Shown here: positions 1-10,276 of the stretch, piece by piece
Position numbering within the stretch: the stretch's first letter is position 1
How the letters are laid out: each line of letters starts with the position of its first letter
Assembly: GCF_019746015.1 (NCBI RefSeq)
Contig: NZ_JAIESM010000032.1
Coordinates: 1 to 64,000, forward strand
DNA length: 64,000 bases
Source: Sphingomonas sp.
Lineage (GTDB): Bacteria > Pseudomonadota > Alphaproteobacteria > Sphingomonadales > Sphingomonadaceae
Direction: 5' to 3'
Position numbers and translations under genes: made by a program
The notes under the pieces: model-generated
Database searches by the model: none
What the model saw: the letters and a program-made list of their open reading frames with translations, nothing else
Told to the model about the DNA's origin: nothing

Positions 1-75
1 CTCGCACGCCTGGCCGATGACGATGGGACCTGCGCCGATGACGAGGATCGAGGAAATGTCGGTGCGTTTGGGCAT
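1..75 (-). CDS. carB: Carbamoyl-phosphate synthase large subunit, N-terminal end only (runs off the window)
   Basis: Only the first 25 codons lie in the window. They read [20 protein letters not shown] followed by GQACE, the standard CarB N-terminus with the start of the first ATP-grasp half (GAGPIVIGQ). CarB makes carbamoyl phosphate from bicarbonate, ATP and ammonia delivered by CarA, feeding pyrimidine and arginine synthesis in the cytoplasm. The ATG at 75-73 shares a base with the TAA stop of the small upstream gene (TAATG), so translation is probably coupled. Identity is secure from the motif and from carA upstream; the rest of the gene is outside the window. Confidence 0.93.
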   Translation of the reverse strand, partial: MPKRTDISSILVIGAGPIVIGQACE

Positions 76-302
76 TAGAAGTGTTGTTTCCCGAGTTCGA
101 CAAGCTTCTCGAATGCGGCTTTATCGAGACGAGTTGTCTGCGATAGCTTGCGAGGCACTTCCCGTGTTTCGCGGCCGTAGGTGTCAATCTGAATGAATTT
201 CTCTCGGCCGCAGTCGACCAGCCGCACGACAGCCAATTCGACCTCATCATGCGGTCGGGCGTTGTCGAGACGCTCAACCTCAAATTTTCGCACTGTTGCC
301 AT
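75..302 (-). CDS. Small unknown protein (75 aa) between carA and carB
   Basis: A 75-residue soluble protein of unknown function, with no signal peptide or membrane segment. Its most distinctive part is the stretch IQIDTYGRE followed by a Lys/Arg-rich turn and SQTTRLD, which looks like a small beta-sheet plus a C-terminal helix. Its ATG (302-300) overlaps the carA TGA stop (TGATG) and its TAA overlaps the carB ATG (TAATG), so it is locked between the two subunit genes. Base composition is visibly less GC-rich than carA on one side and the following genes, hinting at later arrival. I cannot assign a function; a link to carbamoyl phosphate synthesis would rest on position alone. Confidence 0.75.
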   Translation of the reverse strand: MATVRKFEVERLDNARPHDEVELAVVRLVDCGREKFIQIDTYGRETREVPRKLSQTTRLDKAAFEKLVELGKQHF

Positions 303-1615
303 CAGTGTCCTCCCATCATCCCCACAAACTTCTCAAACAAATAGAAGCTGTCCTGCGGCCCCGGGCTGGCCTCGGGGTGGTATTGCACGCTGAAGGCGGG
401 CTTGTCGGTCAGTTCGATCCCGGCGTTCGATCCGTCGAACAGGCTGACATGCGTTTCGCGCACGCCCTCGGGCAGCGAGTCCCGCGCCACCGCGAAGCCG
501 TGGTTCATGCTGGTGATTTCCACCGCACCGTCGCTCAACCGCTTGACCGGGTGGTTGGCGCCGCGGTGGCCCTGGTGCATCTTTTCGGTGCGCGCCCCCA
601 CCGCCAGCCCCAGCAGCTGGTGGCCAAGGCAAATGCCGAACAGCGGCTTGCCCGTTGCCAGCATCTGGCGGATCACCGGCACCGCATAGTCCGCCGTCGC
701 CGCCGGATCGCCCGGGCCGTTCGACAGGAAGAAACCGTCGGGCGACAGCGCCATCACCTGATCGAAGCTTGCCGTTGCCGGCAGCACCGTCACCCGCGCG
801 CCGGCGGTGACCAGGTTTCGGAAGATGTTGCGCTTGGCGCCATAATCGATGGCGACGACATGGGGGCGACGCCCGGTGGCGCGTCCCTCGACTTCGCTCG
901 GGACGAACGGCGGCGTAGCGGCGGGCGTCTCTTTCCCCCCGTTCGTGCCGAGCGCAGTCGAGGCGCCTTCGCCACCCTCCCCCGCATAGCCATGACCCAA
1001 GGTCCACGCGCCGCCCGTCCAGCCATAATCGGCATCGACGGTCACGTCCTTGGCCAGGTCCATCCCCTCCAGCCCCGGCCAGCCGCGCGCGCGGGCGAGG
1101 AGCGCCGGCACGTCGAACACGCCGTCTGCCGCATGCGCGATCACCCCGTTGGGCGCCCCGCCCGCGCGGATGCGCCGGGTGAGCGCGCGCGTGTCGATAC
1201 CGGCCAGGCCGATGCGGCCATGCGCCTTCAACCAGCCGTCCAGATGCTGGGTGCTGCGAAAGTTGCTCGGTTCGGTCACACTCTCCCGCACGATCATGCC
1301 CAGCGCGTGCGGCGTGTTTGCCTCCACATCCTCGGCATTGGTGCCGACATTGCCGATATGCGGGAAGGTGAAGGTGATGACCTGCCCGGCAAAGCTGGGG
1401 TCGGTCATGATTTCCTGATAGCCCGTCATCGCGGTGTGGAAGCACACCTCGCCCACCGCTGCCCCTTCGGCGCCAAAGCCATGGCCCCACACCAGCGTGC
1501 CATCGGCCAGCACCAGCACGCCGGTGGCGCCCTCCGGCTTTGCGGGCGCGGAGACCGGCGGCGCGGAAGACTTGGAGGCAGGCGAGGAGGCAGGCATGGG
1601 CGCAGCTTGGGCCAT
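302..1615 (-). CDS. carA: Carbamoyl-phosphate synthase small (glutaminase) subunit
   Basis: Glutamine amidotransferase subunit of carbamoyl phosphate synthetase; it hydrolyses glutamine and channels ammonia to CarB. The N-terminal CarA domain contains MTGYQEIMTDPSF and FPHIGNVGTN. The C-terminal class I glutaminase domain has the nucleophile elbow GICLGHQLLG and the HPEASPG stretch with catalytic His and Glu. At 437 residues it is about 55 longer than the E. coli protein (382). Part of the excess is a roughly 30-residue Ala/Pro-rich N-terminal extension. The other part, near residues 217-245, is coded by an inverted repeat (886-963) that appears inserted in frame between the two domains. It is followed by a 75-aa gene and carB with overlapping codons. 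It is transcribed divergently from yqeY, with shared upstream DNA at 1616-1751. Confidence 0.95.
   Translation of the reverse strand: MAQAAPMPASSPASKSSAPPVSAPAKPEGATGVLVLADGTLVWGHGFGAEGAAVGEVCFHTAMTGYQEIMTDPSFAGQVITFTFPHIGNVGTNAEDVEANTPHALGMIVRESVTEPSNFRSTQHLDGWLKAHGRIGLAGIDTRALTRRIRAGGAPNGVIAHAADGVFDVPALLARARGWPGLEGMDLAKDVTVDADYGWTGGAWTLGHGYAGEGGEGASTALGTNGGKETPAATPPFVPSEVEGRATGRRPHVVAIDYGAKRNIFRNLVTAGARVTVLPATASFDQVMALSPDGFFLSNGPGDPAATADYAVPVIRQMLATGKPLFGICLGHQLLGLAVGARTEKMHQGHRGANHPVKRLSDGAVEITSMNHGFAVARDSLPEGVRETHVSLFDGSNAGIELTDKPAFSVQYHPEASPGPQDSFYLFEKFVGMMGGH
886..963. repeat. Inverted repeat inserted inside the carA reading frame
   Basis: Two arms, 886-910 and 940-963, are near-perfect reverse complements (2 mismatches over 24 bases) around a spacer of about 29 bases. 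One arm has the core CCTCGACT.CGCTCGG.ACGAACGG. The same core recurs as a single copy at 2238-2262 upstream of dnaG, so this is a dispersed genomic repeat. Read on the minus strand it adds the peptide PFVPSEVEGR and flanking residues to CarA without breaking the frame. It probably sits in the linker between the N-terminal and glutaminase domains. Confidence 0.8.
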
Positions 1616-1751
1616 TCGGGGGAACGCTCCGTCAGACAGGGTGGCGATGTCGCTAAGCCATTCCCGCTAGGCGCGATGGCGGCGACCGTCAATCTGTTAA
1701 AGCCCGTGCAGCGCGCCTAGTCTGGCGAATCACAATCCAAAGGGACCACAC

Positions 1752-2207
1752 ATGATTCGTGATGACATCAAGGCCGCGCTGGTCGCCGCCATGAAGGGGG
1801 GCGACAAGGCCGGCACGGCGGCGATCCGCCTGATCCAGAGCGAGATCAAGAATCGCGACATCGAGGCGCGCACCGGCGGCGCCCCGGCCGATGACGACGC
1901 GCTCGTCGTGGAAGTGCTGCAGAAAATGGTGAAGCGGCGCCGCGAATCGATCGAAATGTATGAAAAGGGCGGGCGCCAGGAACTGGCCGATGTGGAAGCC
2001 GCCGAAGTGGCCGTGATCGAGCGCTTCCTGCCGCAGCAGATGAGCGACGACGACACCCGCGCCGCGATCGAGGCGATCAAGGCCGAACTGGGCGCCGCCA
2101 GCGTGAAGGACATGGGCCGCGTGATGGCGGTGCTGAAGGAACGCCACGCCACCCGGCTCGACATGGCGCGCGCCAGCGGCCTGGTGAAAGCGGCGCTGGC
2201 GGGGTGA
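1752..2207 (+). CDS. GatB/YqeY domain protein
   Basis: A 151-residue YqeY family protein. The family resembles the C-terminal tRNA-binding tail domain of GatB/GatE amidotransferases and has been suggested to act on tRNA, but its precise role is not established. The N-terminus MIRDDIKAALVAAMKGGDK, the RLIQSEIKN segment and the central FLPQQMSDDD are typical, and the length matches stand-alone family members. A purine-rich AAAGGGAC lies just upstream of the ATG. It is followed by a repeat-rich gap and then dnaG and rpoD; YqeY beside dnaG-rpoD is a common bacterial arrangement. Confidence 0.9.
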   Translation: MIRDDIKAALVAAMKGGDKAGTAAIRLIQSEIKNRDIEARTGGAPADDDALVVEVLQKMVKRRRESIEMYEKGGRQELADVEAAEVAVIERFLPQQMSDDDTRAAIEAIKAELGAASVKDMGRVMAVLKERHATRLDMARASGLVKAALAG

Positions 2208-2237
2208 TGGGGCTTTTCCCGTGTGCGGCGGCACGTC

Positions 2238-2310
2238 CCTCGACTGCGCTCCGGACGAACGGCGATTGTGACCCTAACCCCCAACCCCCTCCCGCCGGCG
2301 GGAGGGGGAG
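2238..2310. repeat. Composite repeat upstream of dnaG: single CCTCGACTGCGCTC arm plus a perfect 24-base palindrome
   Basis: Positions 2238-2262 repeat the arm seen inside carA. Positions 2285-2308 form a perfect palindrome (CCCCCTCCCGCC and its complement) that could fold as a strong hairpin and end yqeY transcription. The right side of the palindrome leaves GGAGGGGGAG ending about 9 bases before the dnaG ATG at 2320, so the repeat appears to supply the dnaG ribosome binding site. Confidence 0.7.
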
Positions 2311-2319
2311 CGACGCCCG

Positions 2320-4125
2320 ATGACTCTCTCCCCCCAGTTCCTCGACGAATTGCGCGCGCGCACCACGCTGTCCACGCTGATCGCCAAGAGCGTGAAGCTG
2401 ACCAAGGCGGGCCGCGAGTTCAAAGGGTGCTGCCCCTTCCACCAGGAGAAGACACCCAGCTTCTACGTCAACGACGACAAGGGCTTTTACCACTGCTTCG
2501 GCTGTACGGCGCATGGCGACGCGATCCGCTGGATGACCGACCAGCGCGGCCTGCCGTTCATGGACGCGGTAAAGGAGCTGGCCCAGGCGGCCGGCATGGA
2601 GGTGCCCGCCCCCGATCCGCGCGCGGCCGCCGGCGCCGAGCGCGCGCGCGGGCTGCACGAGGCGATGGCCGATGCTGCCGCCTGGTTCACTGAGCAGCTG
2701 AACGGGATCGAGGGTGGCGAGGCGCGTGCGCTGCTCGAGCGGCGCGGGGTGAATGCGGAGACGGCGCGCAGCTTTGGCCTGGGCTATGCGCCCGATGCGC
2801 GCGGGCGGCTGCGCGCGGCGCTGGCCCGCTATGGCGACGCGGTGCTGGTCGAGGCGGGGCTGCTGATCCAGGTCGAGGACAAGGAGCCCTATGACCGGTT
2901 TCGCGGCCGGCTGATGATTCCCATCCGCGATGCGCGCGGGCGGGTGATTGCCTTTGGCGGGCGGGTGATCGGCACGGGCGAGCCCAAATATCTGAATTCG
3001 CCGGACACGCCGCTGTTCGACAAGGGGCGCACGCTCTACAATCTCGATCGCGCAGCGCCCGCGGCGCGCAAGGCCGGACGGCTGATCGTGGTCGAGGGCT
3101 ATATGGACGTGATCGCGCTTGCCCAGGCGGGGATCGCGGAGGCCGTCGCCCCGCTGGGCACCGCGCTGACGGCGGAACAGCTCGACCTGCTGTGGCGCCA
3201 GGTGGAAGTGCCGCTGCTCTGCTTCGATGGCGACAGCGCGGGGCAGAAGGCGGCGATCCGCGCGGCGCAGCGCGCGGTGCCCCGGCTGGAGCCGGGCAAG
3301 TCGCTGAGCTTTGTCGGCCTGCCCCAGGGCAAGGACCCCGACGACCTGCTGCGCGAGGCGGGGCCGGCCGCGTTCGAGGCCGCGACCGAGGCGCGCCGCC
3401 CCTTGATCCAGATCCTGTACGAGGCGGAACGCGCACAGACCCGCACCGAAACGCCGGAAGGCCGCGCGGCACTGCGCCAGCGGATCAACGCGCTGGCCGA
3501 GGAAATCGGCAACGGCCTCGTCAAATATGAATATCGCCGCGCCTTCAACGACCTGTTTTTCGAGGAATTCGGCTGGAAGCGCGCCGAGCGCCGGGTGATC
3601 GGCCAGGCCGCCGTCGCCAGCGGCCCGCATGGCCCGCGCGACCTGTATCACAGCTTCACCCGCTCTGCGCTGTTCGGGCTGTCGCGCTATCCGCAGGTGC
3701 TGAACGTGGTGCTGGAGCCGATCAGCCTGTTGCCGATTCGCCACGAATTGCTGCTGCCGTGGCGCGAAACGCTGGTAGAAGCCGTGATCAAGCGGCCGGG
3801 GCTTGATGAAGACGCGATACAGTCCATATTGACGGCCAATCGTCTGAAACCACAGAGCCGGGCCGATCTATGCGCCGATCTTCGCTTTCGCTGGGACGCG
3901 GAACCGGCATCGGCGGTTCGGGCTTTGGGGGGACTGGTTGAATATCTGGTGGAGGAGCAGGAAATCCTCGCCGAACTGGAAGAACTGACGGCGCGGATCA
4001 CGGCCGACACCGCGCTGGAACATTATGAGGCGCTTGAACAGGCGCGCGCCGCCTTGCGCGCCCGGCAATCGGCACTTTACGAAACGGCATATCTGGCGGG
4101 GCTCGCCGACGGCGAAACGGAGTAG
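2320..4125 (+). CDS. dnaG: DNA primase
   Basis: Synthesises RNA primers at the replication fork. The N-terminal CHC2 zinc finger uses C38, H41, C59 and C62 (CPFH and HCFGC). The TOPRIM catalytic core follows, with the acidic EGYMDV motif (E259) and the metal-binding DGD (D303, D305). The C-terminal part after about residue 430 is the variable region that binds the DnaB helicase. Length (601 aa) is normal. The start is placed at the ATG 9 bases after a very purine-rich stretch contributed by the repeat at 2285-2308. rpoD follows within 10 bases, the classic dnaG-rpoD arrangement. Confidence 0.97.
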   Translation: MTLSPQFLDELRARTTLSTLIAKSVKLTKAGREFKGCCPFHQEKTPSFYVNDDKGFYHCFGCTAHGDAIRWMTDQRGLPFMDAVKELAQAAGMEVPAPDPRAAAGAERARGLHEAMADAAAWFTEQLNGIEGGEARALLERRGVNAETARSFGLGYAPDARGRLRAALARYGDAVLVEAGLLIQVEDKEPYDRFRGRLMIPIRDARGRVIAFGGRVIGTGEPKYLNSPDTPLFDKGRTLYNLDRAAPAARKAGRLIVVEGYMDVIALAQAGIAEAVAPLGTALTAEQLDLLWRQVEVPLLCFDGDSAGQKAAIRAAQRAVPRLEPGKSLSFVGLPQGKDPDDLLREAGPAAFEAATEARRPLIQILYEAERAQTRTETPEGRAALRQRINALAEEIGNGLVKYEYRRAFNDLFFEEFGWKRAERRVIGQAAVASGPHGPRDLYHSFTRSALFGLSRYPQVLNVVLEPISLLPIRHELLLPWRETLVEAVIKRPGLDEDAIQSILTANRLKPQSRADLCADLRFRWDAEPASAVRALGGLVEYLVEEQEILAELEELTARITADTALEHYEALEQARAALRARQSALYETAYLAGLADGETE

Positions 4126-4133
4126 AGTTGAGT

Positions 4134-6154
<2,021 letters not shown>

Positions 6155-6158
<4 letters not shown>

Positions 6159-6179
6159 ATGGGGACAGTCCCCATTTAT
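6155..6179. repeat. REP-like perfect palindrome overlapping the rpoD stop
   Basis: Two 12-base arms (ATAAATGGGGAC and its exact complement) flank one central base. The rpoD TAA is at 6156-6158, inside the left arm. It matches the elements at 6203-6228 and 6877-6900 that bracket the adjacent transposase gene. It may also stop rpoD transcription. Confidence 0.85.
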
Positions 6180-6202
6180 GTTGCGGGCGTTGGTCGTTTC
6201 AC

Positions 6203-6228
6203 ATAAATAGGGGACTGTCCCCATTTAT
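6203..6228. repeat. REP-like palindrome just upstream of the transposase gene
   Basis: Same core as the rpoD-end element but with one extra A in the left arm (ATAAATAGGGGAC against GTCCCCATTTAT). It lies 11 bases before the transposase ATG, and GAGGTGG between them serves as ribosome site. Together with 6155-6179 it forms a tandem pair 24 bases apart. Confidence 0.85.
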
Positions 6229-6239
6229 GAGGTGGCGGC

Positions 6240-6884
6240 ATGCCGCGTACCGCTCGCATCGTCGTTCCGGACTGCCCCCACCACGTCATCCAGCGCGGCA
6301 ATCGCCAGCAGCCGATCTTCTACGCCGTCAGCGATCGGCGCCGCTATCTCGAGCTGCTCGCCGGCCACTGCGCGGAGCATGATGTGCGCTGCCTGGCCTG
6401 GTGCCTGATGAGCAACCATGTCCACCTCGTCCTCGTGCCGCCCTCGGCCGATGCCCTGCGCGCGGTCCTCTCGCGCACGCACACCAGCTATGCCCAGCGC
6501 ATCAACCTGCGCGAGGGGCTTTCGGGCCATCTCTTTCAGGGGCGTTACGCCAGCTATCCCATGGACATGGCGCATTTGATGATCGCGGTGCGTTATGTCG
6601 AGAACAACCCGGTCAAGGCCGGGCTCGTCGCTGCCGCCGAGCACTGGCCCTGGTCGAGCGCCCGCGCGCATATCGACGGCGCGGGCGATGGCCTGACCGA
6701 CCTGGACCACGCCTTCCCCGTTACCAACTGGCGCGCCTATCTGGCCGATGGTGCCGACGCCAGCGCGCGCGACGACGCGGTCGAGGCAGCGATGCGATCC
6801 GGCCGGCCGCTCGGGCGGGTCGTGGTGGCGGGCGGCCCGCTTCCCGAACCAAGACCGCGCGGCCGCCCCCGCCTCAATAAATAG
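6240..6884 (+). CDS. REP-associated tyrosine transposase (Y1/HUH type, RAYT)
   Basis: A 214-residue IS200-like single-strand transposase domain protein. The HUH motif is H60-V-H62 in MSNHVHLVLVPP. The likely catalytic Tyr is Y119 in RYVENNPVKAG, with the helper Asn four residues later (N123), the arrangement known from REP-associated transposases. The N-terminal signature PRTARIVVPDCPHHVIQRGN is typical. The C-terminus after about residue 150 is a basic, Arg/Pro-rich tail. It is flanked by three near-identical palindromes (6155-6179, 6203-6228, 6877-6900), its presumed DNA partners. RAYTs are usually single-copy and domesticated; the frame is intact, so it is probably functional. Confidence 0.9.
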   Translation: MPRTARIVVPDCPHHVIQRGNRQQPIFYAVSDRRRYLELLAGHCAEHDVRCLAWCLMSNHVHLVLVPPSADALRAVLSRTHTSYAQRINLREGLSGHLFQGRYASYPMDMAHLMIAVRYVENNPVKAGLVAAAEHWPWSSARAHIDGAGDGLTDLDHAFPVTNWRAYLADGADASARDDAVEAAMRSGRPLGRVVVAGGPLPEPRPRGRPRLNK

Positions 6885-6900
6885 GGACTGTCCCCATTTA
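6877..6900. repeat. REP-like palindrome at the transposase 3' end, shared by two stop codons
   Basis: Core ATAAATAGGGAC-T-GTCCCCATTTA. The transposase TAG (6882-6884) lies in the left arm and the TAA of the convergent minus-strand gene (6898-6900) in the right arm. The hairpin is well placed to end transcription from both sides. Confidence 0.82.
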
Positions 6901-7842
6901 AACCGCCGGGCGGCACATCACGCTGATCGTCTTTGCGGCCTTGTCGAACAGCAGTGTCGAACAGGGCGCAAAGGCCGCACGGGGAATGGCGAAGCTGTGC
7001 ACCGGCTTCACCCCCTTTGCATTGGCGGTGACGACGACTTCGGACGGGTCTTCCACCGCGCCGGCCTCGGGAATGTCGGCGCCATGGCCGGCGGCATCCA
7101 CCCGGTTGCGTACGCGCACGGCAATCTGGCGGAACGCGAACGGGCCGAACACGAACGGGCGCTCCAGCGTCATCAGCCGCACCGGGCGCTTCACGCCGAA
7201 GATGATCTCGACGTCCCAGCTGGCGCCGCTCACCGTGCCGCCATGATCGTTCGCAATCACCGCACCGGCGGCAGCGGAGGCGATCGGATACGGCCCGGTC
7301 TCCTCCAGATCGAACGACACCCCCATGCGCAGCCCGGGGCTCAGCTCATGCGCGGTCAGGCTCTGGCCGTTGATCGCGCCATAATAGGGAAAGGCGTAAA
7401 GCTTCTGGTCGGCGGCCGCCGGGCCAAGGTCGAACCGCAACCGCGCCTGGGGCAGTGCGAGCGGGCCGATGGAGCCGTCCCCGGTCTGGGGCGGCGCGTC
7501 AGTGAACCAGAAGGCGCGGCCCTTCTGCTTCATGCCGCCGATCACGAAATCGAGCGGCCGGCTCTCCCCTTTGAACTCGCGCCGTCCGGCGACGCTGAAG
7601 CTCGCGCTGCCGAAAAAGTCCGCGCGCTTGATGCCCAGCCGCGCCACCGTCTCCCCGTTCAGGATCAGCCGGTCGGGGCCGCCGGCGCGCAGTTGAAGCC
7701 TGACCGGCTTGCCCTCCACCTCGGCCTCCACCAGCGCGCCGGGCGTGGTGGTCAGCTCGGTCGCCGCCGCACTTTGCCGGTCGGGCGGCGCGCTGGCCCC
7801 GGCGAGCGCTAAAAGGACGATCGGGACAAGGGCGTAACGCAT
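6898..7842 (-). CDS. Exported protein of unknown function, possible decayed aspartic-protease-like fold
   Basis: 314 residues starting with a clear signal peptide (MRYALVPIVLLALAGASA). The frame extends to 7929, but the ATG at 7842 puts the signal peptide at the N-terminus and is preferred. After the signal come beta-rich segments such as ALVEAEVEGKPVRLQLRAGG and LILNGETVARLGI. These resemble the first strand-turn and following helix of secreted retropepsin-like proteins, except that RAG stands where DTG would be expected. A second half (residues about 200-314) is also beta-rich and carries two Cys (CSTLLF and VMCRPAV) that could form a disulfide. I do not recognise a named family. The neighbour at 8049 is divergent, and the stop is shared with a palindrome. 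Confidence 0.7.
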   Translation of the reverse strand: MRYALVPIVLLALAGASAPPDRQSAAATELTTTPGALVEAEVEGKPVRLQLRAGGPDRLILNGETVARLGIKRADFFGSASFSVAGRREFKGESRPLDFVIGGMKQKGRAFWFTDAPPQTGDGSIGPLALPQARLRFDLGPAAADQKLYAFPYYGAINGQSLTAHELSPGLRMGVSFDLEETGPYPIASAAAGAVIANDHGGTVSGASWDVEIIFGVKRPVRLMTLERPFVFGPFAFRQIAVRVRNRVDAAGHGADIPEAGAVEDPSEVVVTANAKGVKPVHSFAIPRAAFAPCSTLLFDKAAKTISVMCRPAV

Positions 7843-8048
7843 GTGATGCACCATGTTATAACGGCAATACATTTTGCCTGACAACCTGTTTTCAGTGTCC
7901 ACGACACTGTCTACCTCGCGCCTTGGCAAACACGGCTAGCAATCATTTAATCGCCAATAAACCCGGTCTTTACGAGCGTTGCGGTAAGTCAATTCCCGGC
8001 ATGGCGTGCTGGGTGGGGCCGCGTCAGCGTCTTGGATGGAGGCAACAC

Positions 8049-8714
8049 ATGGCGCTCGACCCGTCAATCAATGGCCAGTTCGATGGCAGCTGGGGAATGG
8101 TGCGCGGGCTCATGTCCGCGGACGGCAGCGGCCAGCACCGCTTTGTCGGCACCCTGGCGCGCAGCAACGCGCTCGCCCGCGACGTGGCCGATGCGGTGCA
8201 CGCGCTGTGCATGCTCCACGGCCGGCAGCCCGGGCTGCTCGACCATGCGCTGGCCTGCAACGCCCAGCCGGCCTGGGCGCCGTGGCTGGAAGCGGCGGTC
8301 GAAGCCTTTGCCGCCGAACGCGCGCTGCTCGCCCGGCTGACGGCGGCGGCAGGCCCCCTGCCCTCCACGCCCGGCCAGGCCGAATCGGACAGCACCATCA
8401 TGTCGCAGCGCCACGCGCTCGACACGCTCGCCCGGTCGGACCGGCGCGGTTGCGCGGTCGGCGCGGCGGTGGCGCTGGTGGCGGACTGGCGCGCGGTGCG
8501 CGCGGTGCTGGACCGTGCTGCAGATCGCTTCGGCGTGCCGCCGGTCACCTGCCAACTGCCGGACGATGCCGACACCGCCATGCTGGTCGCGACGCTCGCG
8601 GCAAGCCCGGCGGCCGAACGCGCCATGGCCTTTGGCGCGCAACAGCTGCTCGCCCAGCATAATGGCCTGTGGTCGCTGATGGAGGCGCGCGCCTCGGCCC
8701 GCAACAACGCCTGA
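8049..8714 (+). CDS. Conserved-looking protein of unknown function (221 aa)
   Basis: A mostly helical, Ala-rich soluble protein with no signal peptide. The frame is open back to 7923, but the ATG at 8049 has GGAGG 6 bases upstream (8038-8042) and begins with MALDPSINGQFDGSWGMVRG. The earlier codons (7923-8048) differ in character, so the shorter form is preferred. Recognisable pieces are HALCMLHGRQPGLLDHA near the N-terminus and AERAMAFGAQQLLAQHNGLW near the C-terminus. It lies just upstream of the MoxR ATPase gene, separated by 61 bases. I cannot assign a function; it may be a lineage-specific gene. Confidence 0.7.
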   Translation: MALDPSINGQFDGSWGMVRGLMSADGSGQHRFVGTLARSNALARDVADAVHALCMLHGRQPGLLDHALACNAQPAWAPWLEAAVEAFAAERALLARLTAAAGPLPSTPGQAESDSTIMSQRHALDTLARSDRRGCAVGAAVALVADWRAVRAVLDRAADRFGVPPVTCQLPDDADTAMLVATLAASPAAERAMAFGAQQLLAQHNGLWSLMEARASARNNA

Positions 8715-8775
8715 GCGAAGCGCTTGGCGGCCGCCCGATAGGCCGCTATGCCAAACCCGGTTTTCGAATTCGGGG

Positions 8776-9636
8776 ATGGCGATGAAGCGTTTTGACGGTA
8801 CCGAGAGCTATGTTGCGACCGACGATCTGAAGGTTGCGGTCAACGCGGCCGTCACCCTGCGGCGCCCGCTGCTGGTGAAGGGCGAGCCCGGCACCGGCAA
8901 GACCGTGCTCGCCTATGAAATCGCCAAGGCGACGGGCGCCCCGCTGATCGAATGGAACATCAAATCGACGACCAAGGCGCAGCAGGGCCTGTATGACTAT
9001 GACGCGGTCGCCCGCCTGCGCGACGGCCAGCTTGGCGATCCGCGCGTGCACGACATCGCCAACTATATCCGCCGCGGCAAATTGTGGGAGGCGTTCGAAA
9101 GCCCGACCCTGCCCGTGCTGCTGATCGACGAGATCGACAAGGCCGACATCGAATTCCCCAACGACCTGCTCCACGAGCTCGATCGCATGGAATTCCATGT
9201 CTACGAAACCAAGCAGACGGTGCGCGCCAATGAGCGCCCGATCGTCGTCATCACCAGCAACAACGAAAAGGAACTGCCCGACGCGTTCCTGCGCCGCTGC
9301 TTCTTCCACTATATCAAATTCCCCGACCGCGACACAATGCAGGCGATCGTCGATGTCCACTTTCCCGGCATCCAGAAGCTGCTCGTCAGCCGCGCGATGG
9401 ACATTTTCTATGACGTGCGTGAGGTGCCGGGTCTGAAGAAGAAGCCGTCGACCAGCGAGCTGCTCGACTGGCTGAAGCTGCTGCTGCACGAAGACATGCC
9501 GCTCGAGGTGCTGCAGAACCGCGATCCCACCAAGGCGATACCGCCGCTGCATGGCGCCCTGCTGAAAAACGAGCAGGATGTGATGCTGTTCGAGCGCCTC
9601 GCCTTCATGGCCAAGCGCCAGCAGAACAAGGGCTGA
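8776..9636 (+). CDS. MoxR-family AAA+ ATPase
   Basis: A 286-residue AAA+ chaperone-like ATPase. Walker A is GEPGTGKT (residues 36-43) and Walker B is LLIDEIDKAD (D118, E119). The sensor 1 segment VVITSNNEKELPDAFLRRC is followed by an arginine-finger helix. MoxR ATPases pair with a VWA-domain protein to activate or insert metal into partner enzymes. The VWA (CoxE-like) partner is at 10562-11740, with a secreted CHAP hydrolase gene in between. ATG at 8776 follows a short GGGG; an ATG two codons later is also possible. The substrate is unknown. Confidence 0.9.
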   Translation: MAMKRFDGTESYVATDDLKVAVNAAVTLRRPLLVKGEPGTGKTVLAYEIAKATGAPLIEWNIKSTTKAQQGLYDYDAVARLRDGQLGDPRVHDIANYIRRGKLWEAFESPTLPVLLIDEIDKADIEFPNDLLHELDRMEFHVYETKQTVRANERPIVVITSNNEKELPDAFLRRCFFHYIKFPDRDTMQAIVDVHFPGIQKLLVSRAMDIFYDVREVPGLKKKPSTSELLDWLKLLLHEDMPLEVLQNRDPTKAIPPLHGALLKNEQDVMLFERLAFMAKRQQNKG

Positions 9637-9706
9637 CCGCCAAAAAAGCATTGCTTGCCGGCCTGTTAACGCTGCTCGGCAACCGCGGCGCTACCCGGCC
9701 CATGGC

Positions 9707-10276
9707 ATGGACCGGGCAATGCGGACGATCTGTGCCCTGGCTGGACTGATTGCGGCGGTGCTGCTGCCCGCGGGCGCGCAGGCAACGCTCCTGGACTATG
9801 TCGGCGAATGCGTGCCCTTTGCCCGGGCCGCCTCTGGCATCCAGATCTATGGCGATGCGTGGACCTGGTGGGACAAGGCCGCCGGCCAATATGCGCGCGG
9901 CGACAGCCCCCGCCCGGGCGCGGTGATCGTTTTTGCCCGGTCGTCGCGCCTGCCGCTGGGCCATGTCGCGGTGGTCAGCCGCATTGTCGAGGCGCGGGTG
10001 GTGATGGTCACCCATGCCAACTGGTCGCGCGTGAACGGGTCGCGCGGCCATGCCGAACAGGATGTGACGCTGACCGACGTCTCCCCCGGCAATGACTGGA
10101 GCCAGGTGAAAGTTTGGTACCGCGATACCGCCGGGCTGGGGTCCAGCGTCTATCCGGTCTATGGCTTCATCTATGGCACCCCGGTCGCGCACCGCGCGCC
10201 GGCTGCCCAGCCCTCGCCCGAGCTTACCGGTCGGCAGCCCGATTATGTCGGCGCGCTGATCGACGCCTATCGCTGA
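9707..10276 (+). CDS. Secreted CHAP-domain amidase/peptidase
   Basis: A 189-residue protein with an N-terminal signal peptide (ICALAGLIAAVLLPAGAQA) and a CHAP domain. Catalytic residues are C35 in VGECVPFARAA, H86 in LGHVAVV and N105 in THANW. CHAP enzymes cleave amide bonds in peptidoglycan peptides, or glutathionylspermidine in other lineages; here periplasmic cell-wall action is likely. An in-frame ATG at 9719 is an alternative start. The gene sits between moxR and coxE. Its TGA stop is in the same frame as the open frame that continues through 10283-11740, so a single base change would join this gene to the Pro/Ala-rich stretch downstream. Confidence 0.87.
   Translation: MDRAMRTICALAGLIAAVLLPAGAQATLLDYVGECVPFARAASGIQIYGDAWTWWDKAAGQYARGDSPRPGAVIVFARSSRLPLGHVAVVSRIVEARVVMVTHANWSRVNGSRGHAEQDVTLTDVSPGNDWSQVKVWYRDTAGLGSSVYPVYGFIYGTPVAHRAPAAQPSPELTGRQPDYVGALIDAYR

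Noticed and set aside
296..1720. 474-codon frame opposite carA
   Set aside because: Shadow of carA; no ribosome site or recognised domain.
2077..3744. Very long open frames antisense to dnaG (and similar ones at 4077-6224, 8746-9651, 9605-11626, 18571-20673 and 38921-41119 on the minus strand)
   Set aside because: They mirror the real genes, are rich in Arg, His and Gln as expected from antisense of high-GC codons, and carry no known motif.
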